The notes: a model not told the origin generated them from the sequence alone. A stretch of DNA of 64,000 nucleotides from Streptomyces flavofungini (GCF_030388665.1 NZ_CP128846.1:8094001-8158000), one strand, 5' to 3'. Shown: positions 8,202 through 19,677, counted from the stretch's first letter. Translations and numbers: made by a program.

Positions 8202-9251
8202 TCAGGAGCCGAGCCCCAACTCCCCGTAAGCGCCGGGACCGAAGAACCGCTCCACGTCCGCCGCCGTGACCGACGCGAGGTCGGCGGGCGCCCACTTCGG
8301 GGCGCGGTCCTTGTCGACGACCTGGGCCCGCACCCCCTCGGGGAAGTCGGGCGCCGTCAGACAGGCGCACGACACGCGGTACTCCTGGGCGAGCGACTCC
8401 TCCAGGGACCCGAGCGCGCGAGCACGGCGCAGCGCGGCCAGCGTGACCTTCAGCGCGGTGGGGGAGCGCGACAGCAGCACCTCGGCCGCCTCCTTCGCCG
8501 CGTGCTCGCCGCAGGACTGGAGCCGGTCGACGATCTCCTCCACCGAGTCGGCGGCGTAGCAGGAGTCGATCCACGCGCGGCGCGCGGCGAGTTCGCCCTC
8601 CGGGGCGGTCGTCGCGTACGTCCGCACGGCGTCCGTCACCTCGGTGTCCGCGAGCGCCGCCGTGAAGTCCGCGAGCCGCTCCGAGGGTACGTAGTGGTCG
8701 GCGAGGCCGCACAGCAGCGCGTCGCCCGCGCCCACCGACGTACCGGTCAGCGCCAGATGCGTACCGAGCTCGCCCGGCGCCCGCGTCAGCAGGTACGTGG
8801 CGCCGACGTCGAGGACGAAGCCGATGATCGTCTCGGGCATGGCGACCTGGGACCGCTCGGTGACGACGCGCACGTCGCCGTGGGCCGAGACCCCGACGCC
8901 GCCGCCCATGACGTAGCCGTCCATCACCGCCACATACGGCTTGCGGTAGCGCGCGATCCGGGCGTTGAGCAGGTACTCGTCGTGCCAGAACGCCGCCGAC
9001 GCCGCGCCGCCGCCCGCGAGGATGTCCTCGCGCACGGCCCGGATGTCGCCACCCGCGCACAGGCCCCGCTCGCCGGCGCCGGTCACGACCACCGTGCGGA
9101 CGGCGTCGTCGTGCTCCCAGGCGGTGAGCGCCTCGTCGATGAGGCGGACCATCGGGTGGTCGAGCGCGTTCAGGGCGCGGGGCCGGTTCAGGACGATGTG
9201 GCCGGCGTGGCCCTCGACCCGCGTCAGGACCGGTGGTGCGTCGTGACTCAC
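8202..9251 (-). CDS. enoyl-CoA hydratase/isomerase family protein, 3-hydroxyisobutyryl-CoA hydrolase-like
   Basis: 349 residues in the crotonase fold: HIVLNRPRALNALDHPM near residue 18, oxyanion loops CAGGDIR and GYVMGGGVGVSAHG, and the MPETIIGFVLDVGATYLL segment that marks the 3-hydroxyisobutyryl-CoA hydrolase/ECH_2 group. The C-terminal extension is also that of this group. The expected reaction is hydrolysis of 3-hydroxyisobutyryl-CoA in valine breakdown, which feeds propionyl-CoA/methylmalonyl-CoA and fits the mutase operon. The GTG start overlaps the meaB stop by 4 nt (GTGA), so it is translationally coupled. A hydratase role cannot be excluded. Confidence 0.85.
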   Translation of the reverse strand: MSHDAPPVLTRVEGHAGHIVLNRPRALNALDHPMVRLIDEALTAWEHDDAVRTVVVTGAGERGLCAGGDIRAVREDILAGGGAASAAFWHDEYLLNARIARYRKPYVAVMDGYVMGGGVGVSAHGDVRVVTERSQVAMPETIIGFVLDVGATYLLTRAPGELGTHLALTGTSVGAGDALLCGLADHYVPSERLADFTAALADTEVTDAVRTYATTAPEGELAARRAWIDSCYAADSVEEIVDRLQSCGEHAAKEAAEVLLSRSPTALKVTLAALRRARALGSLEESLAQEYRVSCACLTAPDFPEGVRAQVVDKDRAPKWAPADLASVTAADVERFFGPGAYGELGLGS

Positions 9252-10288
9252 TGAGCTCCCTCGCCCTTGTCGCCGTTGGTTCCCTTGCCGTCGATGTCGC
9301 TCTCGTGCCCCTGGAACGCGTCCAGGATCCGCTCCGCCGCCAAGGTCGCCGTGAGCGTCCCCTCGCGCACGCGCGCCTCCAGGTCCGGCGCGAGCCGCCG
9401 CACATCGGGGTGGGCGTACAGGCGGCCGAGGAGCTCGTCGCGGACCATCGTCCACGTCCAGTCGACCTGCTGGTCGCGGCGTTTCGCGGCGAGGCGGCCG
9501 GTGGAGTCCAGGAGCGCGCGATGCTGTTCGAGCCGGTCCCAGAGCGTGTCGAGGCCCTTGGACTCGCGGGCGCTGCAACTCAGGACGGGCGGCGTCCAGG
9601 CGGCGTCGGAGGGGTGCATGAGCCGCAGGGCGCCCGCCAGCTCCCGCGCCGCCGAGCGCGCGTCCCGCTCGTGCGGCCCGTCCGCCTTGTTGACCGCGAT
9701 CACGTCGGCCAGCTCCAGGACGCCCTTCTTGATGCCCTGCAGCTGGTCGCCGGTGCGGGCGAGGGTGAGCAGCAGGAACGTGTCGACCATGTTCGCCACG
9801 GCCGTCTCGGACTGGCCGACGCCGACGGTCTCCACGAGCACCACGTCGTACCCGGCCGCCTCCATCACCACGACGGACTCCCGGGTCGCCTTCGCGACGC
9901 CGCCGAGCGTCCCCGCCGTGGGCGAGGGCCGCACGAACGCCATCGGGTCCACCGACAGGCGTTCCATCCGGGTCTTGTCGCCCAGGATGGAGCCGCCCGT
10001 CCGCGACGACGACGGGTCGACGGCGAGCACCGCGACGCGGTGGCCCAGCGACGTCAGCATCGTGCCGAGCGCGTCGATGAACGTCGACTTGCCGACCCCC
10101 GGGACGCCGCTGATGCCGATGCGCCGCGCCCGCCCCGAGTGCGGAAGGAGCTGCGTCAGCAACTGCTGGGCGAGCACACGGTGTTCGGCCCTGGTGGACT
10201 CCACGAGCGTGATCGCCCGCGCGATGTGCGCGCGCTTGCCGTCGAGTACGCCCTTCACATACGTGTCGAGATCGATCCTCGGTGCCAT
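9248..10288 (-). CDS. meaB: methylmalonyl-CoA mutase-associated GTPase MeaB
   Basis: 346 residues, G3E-type P-loop GTPase. Walker A is GVPGVGKST near residue 60. Metal and switch motifs are DPSSSRTGGSILGDKTRM and ETVGVGQSE, with base recognition NKAD near 195. MeaB gates cobalamin loading and protects or reactivates methylmalonyl-CoA mutase, using GTP. It starts 12 bp after the large mutase subunit stop and overlaps the next gene. The C-terminal tail (GHESDIDGKGTNGDKGEG) is low complexity. Confidence 0.95.
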   Translation of the reverse strand: MAPRIDLDTYVKGVLDGKRAHIARAITLVESTRAEHRVLAQQLLTQLLPHSGRARRIGISGVPGVGKSTFIDALGTMLTSLGHRVAVLAVDPSSSRTGGSILGDKTRMERLSVDPMAFVRPSPTAGTLGGVAKATRESVVVMEAAGYDVVLVETVGVGQSETAVANMVDTFLLLTLARTGDQLQGIKKGVLELADVIAVNKADGPHERDARSAARELAGALRLMHPSDAAWTPPVLSCSARESKGLDTLWDRLEQHRALLDSTGRLAAKRRDQQVDWTWTMVRDELLGRLYAHPDVRRLAPDLEARVREGTLTATLAAERILDAFQGHESDIDGKGTNGDKGEGAQ

Positions 10289-10300
10289 GGACTCAGCGGC

Positions 10301-12531
<2,231 letters not shown>

Positions 12532-12535
<4 letters not shown>

Positions 12536-14385
12536 GGCGCCACTCCCAGGAGGTCGAGGGTGGAGGTGAGCACGGCCACGGCGTCGCAGCCGGCGAAGAC
12601 ATAGGCGTCGACGTCCCCGAACTCACCGGGCCGTCCCGCGAGGAATACCCGCTCCGCGCCCGCCGACTTCAGCGCGGCGGCGACCGCGGCCGCCTCCTGC
12701 GCGTACAGGGCGTCGCTGGAGCACAGGCAGGCGACGCGCGTGCCGCTGGCCCGGAAGGCCTCCGCGGCGCTTCCCGCGTCCACGGAGACCGGGTCGTGCA
12801 CGGCCTCGACGCCGCCCGCCTGGAACAGGTTCGAGGCGAACGTGGCGCGGGCCGTGTGCGCGGCGGCCGGGCCCAGCGCGGCCAGGAACACCTTCGGCCG
12901 TGCGCCGGTCTCGGCGAGGTGGGCGTCGGAGCGGGCGCGCAGGGCTTCGTACGCCTCGTCGCGCCGTACCCGCGGCAGTCCGCCCGTCGGCCCTGCGGGC
13001 GCGCTCTCGCGCTCCACGGGCTTCTCGGCGAGGTTCGGGAACTCGCTGACTCCCGTGATGGGTTCGCGGCGCTTGGCGAGCTTCTTTCCGCGCTCCGCCC
13101 ACGTCGCCGCCAGACGGTCGCCGATCATGCCGGAGCGCAGGGCCGCGGCCTGGCCGCCCGCGCGCTCGATCTCCTGGAAGAAGTCCCAAGCGGCGTGCGC
13201 CAGTTCGTCGGTGAGCCGCTCCACGTAGTACGAGCCGCCCGCCGGGTCGATGACCCGTGCCAGGTGCGACTCCTCCAGGAGGATCGTCGAGGTGTTGCGG
13301 GCGATGCGGCGCGCGAACGCGTCCGGCAGGCCCAGGGAGTGGTCGAACGGCAGCACCGTGACCGCGTCCGCGCCGCCCGCTCCCGCGCTCAGGCAGGCCA
13401 CGGTCGTGCGCAGCATGTTCACCCACGGGTCACGGCGCGCCATCATCACCGGCGAGGTCACCGCGTGCTGACGCTGCGCGCCCGCGTCGACGTCGCCGCT
13501 CGCCTCCGCGACCCGCGCCCACAGGCGCCGGGCCGCGCGGAGCTTGGCGATGGTCAGGAACTGGTCGGCCGTGGCCGCGTACCGAAACTCCAGCTGCGCG
13601 CACGCCTCTTGGAGGGTGAGGCCCGCGCCGGTGAGCAGCCGCAGATAGGCCACGCCCGTCGCGAGGGACGCGCCCAGCTCCTGCGCGGCCGAACCGCCCG
13701 CCTCGTGGTACGGCAGCGCGTCCACCGTGAGCGCGCGCAGTCCGCCGTACTCACGGCCGCACAGCCGCGCCAGCTCGACGGCCGTCTCCGTCTCCAACTC
13801 CGCGCCCGTGCGCGCCTCGTACGCCAGCGGGTCCGCGCCGAGGTTGCCGTGCGCCGCGTCCTTGGCGACGCCCGCGGCCTCGATCAGGCGCAGCAACTCA
13901 CCGGCGGCGGGCCCGGCATCGGCTCCGGCGTCGAGCACGATCGGGGCCAGGTCCAGATAGACGCCGTCGAGCGCCCGCTCCAGACCGGAGACGGGCAGCG
14001 CGTCGGGGCCGAGGGTGAGCCACAGCGACGTCACGCCGTTCTCGAGGTCGGCGAGGATCGACTCGTTCGTGCGGACCGGGTCGCCCGTCGCGTGCCGCTG
14101 CCGTACGTCCCAGCCGGTCGCGGCACCGCCCGCGGCGCTCCCGCCGCGTACGAACGGGGCGAAACCCGGATGGCCGACGTCGGCCACGGTGTCACGGGCG
14201 GTGTACAGGGGGCGGGTGCTGAGCCCGTCCTCGAGCGCGGTGGACAGCGCTTCCTCCGCCGCCGCCCCCGATACGTCCTTACCCGACTTCCGCAGTACGC
14301 CCTCCACCAGGCGCTGCCACTGCTCATGGGTCGCATCAGGGAACTCGGCGGCCAGGGAAAGCCCGTCGTCAGGCAGGACCGTCAT
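12532..14385 (-). CDS. mutA: methylmalonyl-CoA mutase, small subunit
   Basis: 617 residues, homologous in fold to the large subunit but shorter and diverged. The barrel is recognisable ([80 protein letters not shown]). The C-terminal B12-like domain lacks the DxHxxG motif, as expected for the non-catalytic subunit. It is first in the operon, and upstream at 14481-14498 is a perfect palindrome. The ATG at 14385 opens a conserved [17 protein letters not shown] start. Confidence 0.95.
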
Positions 14386-14480
14386 GTTCCGATGCTAGGG
14401 CTCAATCAGGGCCCGGTGCCGGGGCACCGCTGTGACCTTGCACTCTCCCCGCCGGTCTTGAACTCGGACGGCCCGCAAGT

Positions 14481-14498
14481 TATTACCAGCGGGTAATA
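14481..14498. promoter_or_regulatory. palindrome upstream of the mut operon
   Basis: TATTACC AGCG GGTAATA is a perfect 7-bp inverted repeat about 96 bp upstream of mutA, in an A/T-rich patch (GTAATATATAG) that stands out in this GC-rich DNA. The geometry suits a TetR-family operator; the cognate regulator is not in the immediate vicinity. Confidence 0.45.
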
Positions 14499-14540
14499 TA
14501 TAGGGGTTTCATAGGGGTCGTATCTGTCCGCCGTACGCCC

Positions 14541-15155
14541 TCAAGCAGGGGTTTTCATCGACATTCGCGGTGTGGCCTGGGGCGGGACCGACCCCTGTAC
14601 GGCGCTTTCGCGGACCTCGGCGCGGACGGTGGCGCCGGTGCCGCGAGAGGTGTCTCCGGTGACGTAGTGCGTGTATTCGCGGCACAAGCGGAATCCGATC
14701 GTCCGAGCGAGCGGGCGACTGGGCCGGTTGTCGCGGGCGCAGGGCCAGCTCGCGGTGCGGCCGCGGGCCGAGACGTCCGCCGTGAGGGCGGCGACGCGGG
14801 CGCGCGCGAGGCCCTTGCGGCGGTGTTCGGGCGCGGTGGCCACGGCCACGTCCTCGTAGCTGTCGCCCCCGAAGCAGGAGCACGCCACGGCCACGCCCCG
14901 GTCGCTCCGGTCGAAGGCGGCGACGGCGTGCCCGGGGGCGGCGAGCGCCGAGGGGCCGCCCCAACTGGCTGGGATCCAGTCGGAGTCCGGCCACAGCGCG
15001 GCGAGCGCGAGGGCGTCGTCGTCCGTCACCCGGCGTACCCGTACCCCGCGCGGCGGCCGCGGCGCGGCGACGTGCTCGTGGTGGAGGCACACCATGCGCT
15101 CGTCGGGCACCAGGCGGTCGAAGGCGGGAAGCCGGTGCTGCGGGAGCGGGATCAC
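14541..15155 (-). CDS. GNAT family N-acetyltransferase
   Basis: 204 residues. Motif A of the GNAT fold is DVAVATAPEHRRKGLARARVAALTADV (V/I-x-x-x-x-R-x-x-G-x-A pyrophosphate loop) around residues 102-128. It is followed by a motif-B-like NRPSRPLARTIGFRLCREY. It uses acetyl-CoA to acylate an amine; the acceptor is unknown. It lies upstream of the mut operon on the same strand, but about 155 bp and a palindrome separate them, so it is probably a separate unit. bL37 and SDR genes lie further upstream. Confidence 0.8.
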   Translation of the reverse strand: MIPLPQHRLPAFDRLVPDERMVCLHHEHVAAPRPPRGVRVRRVTDDDALALAALWPDSDWIPASWGGPSALAAPGHAVAAFDRSDRGVAVACSCFGGDSYEDVAVATAPEHRRKGLARARVAALTADVSARGRTASWPCARDNRPSRPLARTIGFRLCREYTHYVTGDTSRGTGATVRAEVRESAVQGSVPPQATPRMSMKTPA

Positions 15156-15207
15156 GGGGCGGTCCTCCGGTTCTGGAGGTCCGCACCGCTGACCGGGTGG
15201 CGGCGGA

Positions 15208-15285
15208 TCAGCGCTGACCCGCCTTGCTGCCGTGGTTCGCCTTCTTCTTGCGGCGGGCCTTCTTCTTACGTGAGCGCTTGGACAT
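15208..15285 (-). CDS. 50S ribosomal protein bL37 (25 residues)
   Basis: A 25-residue, extremely basic peptide, MSKRSRKKKARR then KKKANHG then SKAGQR. It matches my knowledge of actinobacterial bL37, a roughly 24-residue subunit found in mycobacterial 50S structures, with its K-R-x-R-K-K start and ANHGK-like core. ATG is at 15283-15285 and TGA at 15208-15210. AAGGAG lies about 12 nt upstream. It starts 17 bp after the SDR stop on the same strand and may be read from the SDR transcript. It is short enough that automated annotation often misses it. Confidence 0.75.
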   Translation of the reverse strand: MSKRSRKKKARRKKKANHGSKAGQR

Positions 15286-15302
15286 CCAGGTGTTCGACTC
15301 CT

Positions 15303-16112
15303 TCAAGAGTGGTGGCCGACCAGCAGGGCGGCGAGCTTGTTCAGACGCTTGACGGTGCGGTCCTCCAGGGCGGCCGCGGCCGGCTCGACCCGCTCGGAGC
15401 GGTCGTAGTACGCGCCGTTGACGATCTCGGTGGCCGGGTCGCACAGGCGCACCACGTACCCGGCGCCCTCGGCGGCCGACGTGCCCTCGTGGGCGTACAG
15501 CGACAGCAGCGCGGTGTCGCACACGCCGGGGTGCACGGACACGGCGGTCACCCGCGGGTCGGCGGCGAAGACGGTGAGCGCGAGCTGCGACTGGGCGTAG
15601 GCGGCCAGGCGGGAGTAGCGGCGGGCGCGGTTGGGGTCGCTCCACTGGATGGACGCGGTGCGGTGCAGCGACGACGAGACGTTGACGACGCGGCCGCCGG
15701 GCTCGCTGGTCAGGGCCGGCTCGAGCAGGCTCGTCAGGAGGTAGTGGGCGAGGAAGTTCACCTGGAAGGCGATCTCGTTGCCGTCTGCGGTGATGGTGTG
15801 GCGCTCCGGCGCGGCCATGCCCGCGTTGTTCACCAGGACGTCCAGGTGCGGGTGTTCGGCGACGACGCGCTCGGCCAGCCGCTCGACTTCCTCCAGACGG
15901 GTGAAGTCGGCGGCGAAGGCACGCAGCTTCGACGCGTCGATGCCGGCCACGGCGATGAGCTTGTCGACGGCGGCCTGGGCCTCGTCGGCGGTGCGGCCGT
16001 GCACGAGCACGGTGACGCCGCGCCCGGCGAGGAGACGCGCGGTCTCGTAGCCGATTCCGGAGGTGGCTCCGGTGACGAGCGCGGTACGCCCGGACAGAGA
16101 GGCAGAAGACAT
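15303..16112 (-). CDS. short-chain dehydrogenase/reductase (SDR) family protein
   Basis: 269 residues, Rossmann fold. The cofactor glycine motif is TGATSGIGYETARLL near residue 13 (NADP-type spacing), with NNAGM near 91. The catalytic Ser lies in VVNVSSSLH near 140. The expected YxxxK appears as the degenerate AAYAQSQLALTVF, where the Lys position is Gln. Retinol-dehydrogenase/WWOX-like SDRs carry YxxSK, so loss of Lys may reduce oxidoreductase activity. ATG at 16112 is chosen because it gives the standard short N-terminus before the glycine motif. The substrate is unknown. Confidence 0.83.
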   Translation of the reverse strand: MSSASLSGRTALVTGATSGIGYETARLLAGRGVTVLVHGRTADEAQAAVDKLIAVAGIDASKLRAFAADFTRLEEVERLAERVVAEHPHLDVLVNNAGMAAPERHTITADGNEIAFQVNFLAHYLLTSLLEPALTSEPGGRVVNVSSSLHRTASIQWSDPNRARRYSRLAAYAQSQLALTVFAADPRVTAVSVHPGVCDTALLSLYAHEGTSAAEGAGYVVRLCDPATEIVNGAYYDRSERVEPAAAALEDRTVKRLNKLAALLVGHHS

Positions 16113-16336
16113 GTCTGATCCTGTGGTGGAGGCATGCCGGACGGGCCCCGGTGGGGGCTCGCGGCATGCGATACGGAAAGGCCGTGCGCGCTCGTCAGGA
16201 GCGCCGGTCACGGCGGAGGAGGGTGCGGTGCGGCGTCAGCGCACCGTGCTGTGAACAGGGCGCGAGAACGGCACCGCCGTATGAGGCGGCCGGTCGTCAT
16301 GGCGCACGAAGCAGTTCACGTCGACCATCCAACTGG

Positions 16337-16397
16337 CCCGTGAGCTGCGCTTCAAGCGCTGCTCACGGGCTTTGACGGGGCCCTGATGCGGGGCCCC
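16337..16397 (-). terminator. two adjacent hairpins after the kdpB remnant
   Basis: CCCGTGAGC (16337-16345) pairs with GCTCACGGG (16361-16369), and the loop itself holds a GCGCTT/AAGCGC stem. Immediately after, GGGGCCC (16377-16383) pairs with GGGCCCC (16391-16397). They lie downstream of the decayed kdpB on the minus strand and in the 230-bp gap before the SDR. The rest of 16113-16336 shows no gene. Confidence 0.5.
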
Positions 16398-16439
16398 GCG
16401 AAGGGGGTACCGCGGTGGCCCGGATGACGGGCCCCGCGG

Positions 16440-17842
16440 TGGCGCGGGCGCGCAGCGGAGTCCCGTCGCCCGCGGCGACGGAGTCCGCGAACATCCGCGC
16501 CTGCGGCGGCACCTGGCCGCCGCGCGGCTCCCCCCCCACGTGATGACCTGACTGGCCGCGCCCTTGCGATGGCGCAGGACGCGCCGTTGTCCCAGCGCAG
16601 GTCGATGCCGCTCATCCGGGTCTGCGCGGTGAACTCCACGAACTGCGCGTCGGCCAGCTCGTCCTGCGCCGGTGCGCGCAGCCCGTACTTGTTCTTGGCG
16701 TGCCCGAGGATGGAGCGGTCCTCGGGCGTGTCGTCGGCCAGCGACGACAGCTGGGCGGCGTCCGCCAGGTGCAGTTCGTCGACCCCGGGCAGCGGCATGA
16801 AGGCGTCCGCCTCGCGGTTGCCGAGGGTGACGGTGCCGGTCTTGTCGAGCAGCAGCGCGTTCACGTCGCCCGCGGCCTCGACGGCGCGGCCCGACATGGC
16901 GAGCACGTTGCGCTGCACCAGGCGGTCCATGCCCGCGATGCCGATGGCGGAGAGCAGCGCGCCGATGGTCGTCGGGATCAGCGTCACCAGGAGCGCGACG
17001 AGCACGGTCGTGGACTGCGCCGCGTCCGCGTACGAAGCCATCGACTGCAGGCTCACGACGACCAGGACGAAGACGATCGTGAGCGCGGCGAGCAGGATGT
17101 TGAGGGCTGTCTCGTTGGGCGTCTTCTGCCGCGACGCGCCCTCGACGAGGGCGATCATCCGGTCCAGGAAGGAGTGCCCGGCACGTGAGGTCACCCGCAC
17201 GACGATCCGGTCGGACAGCACCGTCGTACCGCCGGTGACACCACTGCGGTCGCCCCCCGACTCCCGGATGACCGGCGCGGACTCACCCGTGACCGCCGAC
17301 TCGTCGACCGCCGCGACCCCGTCGACGACATCGCCGTCCGCCGGGATCGGCTCGCCCGCCTCGACCAGGACGAAGTCGAAGGGCCGCAGCTCGGTCGCGG
17401 CCACCGCCTCCGTCTCCGCGTCCCGCGGATCCGTGCCCACCCGCCAGTTGTGCCGCAGCCGCAGGGCGACCGTGTCGGTGCGCGCCTTGCGCAGCGCGAG
17501 CGCCTGCGCCTTGCCCCGGCCCTCCGCCACCGCTTCCGCGAGGTTCGCGAAGACGATCGTCAGCCAGCCAGACGCTGATGATCCAGGAGAACGCCGACGG
17601 GTCGAACACCGCGGTCCCCGTCGTGATCGCCGCGCCGCAGCCCACCACGAACAGGACGGGGTTCTCGACCAGCGCGCGCGGGCGCAGCTTGTGCAGCGCG
17701 TCCGGGAACGATTTGAGGACCCGCACGGGATCGATGAGACCGCCGGGTCGGACGCGCCGACGGCTGGGCGGTTCTCGGGACTGCGCCCGGACGACTGGCT
17801 CTCAGGGGCCTGGGGAGCCTGCTGCGGGGCGGCGGGAAGCAT
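16440..17842 (-). pseudogene. kdpB: kdpB remnant (potassium-transporting P-type ATPase B subunit), frameshifted and truncated
   Basis: Several reading frames together spell Kdp[38 protein letters not shown] and [11 protein letters not shown] read in one frame up to about 17567. [32 protein letters not shown], the phosphorylation motif [12 protein letters not shown] and [14 protein letters not shown] read in a second frame down to about 16600. [11 protein letters not shown] and [18 protein letters not shown] follow in further frames. So there are at least three frameshifts, and the last 250 or so residues (hinge TGDxxxD, last helices) are missing. No kdpF, kdpA or kdpC is nearby. The intact protein would be about 700 residues and pump K+ with KdpA/C. 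It cannot be functional as read. Confidence 0.9.
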
Positions 17843-17977
17843 CGCTGAAGGTGACTTTGTGGTGGGGGAGCGGCCACGGAGCGCGGCCGTGCGGAGAGGA
17901 AGTCAGCGGTCCCAACCTCACCGAATCACCTTCGCGTCAGGGAATTTACGCCCCCCTGACAGGCCCTCCTGACCACC

Positions 17978-18026
17978 CGTCAAGCCTTCGTCAAGAAGGC
18001 CTGGTGGCGCATAAGGGGGGCGTCAA
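17978..18026 (+). promoter_or_regulatory. OmpR-type direct repeat and 15-bp shared motif ahead of decayed genes
   Basis: CGTCAAGCCTTCGTCAAG (17978-17995) is a 7-bp direct repeat with 11-bp period, the geometry bound by OmpR/KdpE-class regulators. TAAGGGGGGCGTCAA (18012-18026) matches two copies upstream of the kdpE-like gene (19631 and 19663). The region lies between the divergent kdpB and membrane-protein remnants. Confidence 0.45.
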
Positions 18027-18113
18027 CAAACCCGGGAAGCGCCACGGCGGACCCAAGACTGATCACTACGGGGGAACGGACGAACGAGTCCGTGATGTGA
18101 GGTTGGAGGGCGC

Positions 18114-18664
18114 GTGACGATCACCGCCGACAGTACGCACAGTCCAGACGCGGGGGCCGGGGCTGTGCCCGCTACACATCAGGATCCGGTCGTCCGTCCA
18201 GAAGGACGTCCCGGCCCGCGACTCAGAGGGGGGCGCGGGCCGGGCGCCCGCAACTGCCGCTCACACGACGGCCGTTGCACCGCATGTGGTCGTCGGAGCC
18301 GGTCCGGCTGCGGCTCCTTCGCACCGTACTGCTGCTGCTCACCACCGCGCTCGCGGCGCTGCTCACCGCGGCGGCCTTCGCCGCGCTCGGCGCCTGGGAC
18401 ACCGTGGCCGACCGCGACACTCCCCGCACCACCAGCGCGGCGAACCCGAACCTCGCGCTCAACGACATGGACCCGCAGGTCGCCAACCTGCTCCTGACCA
18501 ACGCCGACGAGAGCCGCTACCTGCTGATGAAGGACCGCCGCGGGCAGTACCAGGGCGCGTTCTCCACCAAGTCGCAGAACCCGTACGGCATCCCCGGCGC
18601 CACGCTGGCCACGTACGACCAGCGGCTCGACGAGACCTGGGGCGCGTACCGGCCCGACCACCGA
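18114..18664 (+). pseudogene. membrane protein remnant with frameshift and internal deletion
   Basis: A GTG at 18114 with GGAGGG 4 nt upstream looks like an authentic start. After about 45 residues the sense passes to another frame (from about 18275). There, LLRTVLLLLTTALAALLTAAAF forms one membrane segment, and ANPNLALNDMDPQVANLLLTN runs straight into ADESRYLLMKDRRGQYQ and DQRLDETWGAYRPDHRRV. From memory of related Streptomyces membrane proteins, those blocks normally lie far apart, so an internal deletion, perhaps at the shared TN-ADE sequence, is inferred. The product is unknown and it is very likely dead. Confidence 0.6.
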
Positions 18665-19580
18665 CGAGTCGCCCGCCCGGCGTGTGCTCCAACCCATCGC
18701 GGGCTTCGTCGGCCTCGCCGTCCTCCCCCCCTCGTCGCCGCCGCGATGAACGCCACCGAGGCCTTCCGCGCGGTCACCGCGGGTCATCCGCCCGCCGCCG
18801 ACGTCGACGACCACATCATCGTCGTGGGCCTCGCCTAGGTCGGCAGCGCGTCCTCGCTCAACTCGGCACCACCCAGCACCCCGTGGTCGCCGTCGAGCGC
18901 GCCCCGGACGCCCGCGGCGTGGCCCTCGCCGACGCACTCGGCATCCCGCTCCCCATGGAGGACGCGGCCGCACCCGGCGCCCTCGCCCGCGCGCATCGCC
19001 CAGAGCCGCAGCGTGCTCGTGCTCACCGGCGACGACGGCGCCGACCTCGACATCGCCATGGCCGCCCGCGAGGCCAACCCCGGCGTACGCGTCGTGATGC
19101 GGCTGTACGACGACGACTTCGCCGCCACTGTCTCGCGCACCCTGCGCGCCTCCTCCCCGCACGCCTTCATCCGCAGCCGCAGCGTCTCCGCCCTCGCGGC
19201 GCCCTCCTTCGTCGCTGCCATGATGGGCCGTCATGTCCTTGGCGTACTCCCTTTGGAGCGAGGTGCGTTGCTCTTCACCGCCGTCGACGTGGGCGGCCAT
19301 CCGGCGTTCGAGGGGCACACCATCCACGAGGCCTTCAAGGGAAATGCGTGGCGGGTCCTCGCCGTCGGCAGCGCGGAACACTCCGCCACGTGCCCGGGCC
19401 CAAGACACCCTGGGCGCGCTCCGGTTGGTGCGGCCGGGCCACGACTGGCGACCGGCGCGCGGCCGTGTCCTGCGCGCGGGGGACCGCGTGCTCCTCGCCA
19501 CCACGCGGCGCGGCCTCGACGTCCTGATGACGGGCGTCCAGCCGCTGCGCGCGGACGGCACCGGGGGCCCGGCGGAATGA
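18665..19580 (+). pseudogene. TrkA-N/RCK-type NAD-binding ion-channel subunit, broken by frameshifts and a stop
   Basis: Fragments in three frames spell one protein. VLQPIAGFVGLAVLP, AAAMNATEAFRAVTAG and DDHIIVVGLA come first, then a TAG at 18836-18838 where the Rossmann GxGxxG should continue. QRVLAQLGTTQHPVVAVER (dinucleotide-binding strand 2 region) and SVLVLTGDDGADLDIAMAAR through FIRSRSVSALAAPSFVAAMM follow. Last come DTLGALRLVRPGHDWRPARG and GDRVLLATTRRGLDVLM, an RCK/TrkA-C-like end. Intact proteins of this class regulate K+ flux. It adjoins the kdpB remnant, suggesting joint decay of a potassium locus. Confidence 0.75.
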
Positions 19581-19630
19581 TCAGCTCCCGCGCTGTGGGG
19601 CGCCCCCGTGGACGAGTCATGGCCAAAACG

Positions 19631-19677
19631 TAAGAGAGGCGTCAACGGAATCCCGGCCACCGTATGAGAGACGTCAA
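19631..19677 (+). promoter_or_regulatory. two copies of a 15-bp motif upstream of the kdpE-like gene
   Basis: TAAGAGAGGCGTCAA (19631-19645) and TATGAGAGACGTCAA (19663-19677) are 32 bp (three helical turns) apart. They match TAAGGGGGGCGTCAA at 18012-18026. They lie about 95-140 bp before the kdpE-like start and could be operators or paired promoter elements. Confidence 0.45.

Noticed and set aside
16440..17842. Intact KdpB-like ATPase.
   Set aside because: One long frame covers the middle, but conserved N- and C-terminal parts are out of frame and the last third is absent.
18114..19580. A single fusion pseudogene.
   Set aside because: The N-terminal membrane blocks and the TrkA-N/RCK blocks belong to different families as I know them, so two adjacent remnants are reported; a true fusion cannot be excluded.
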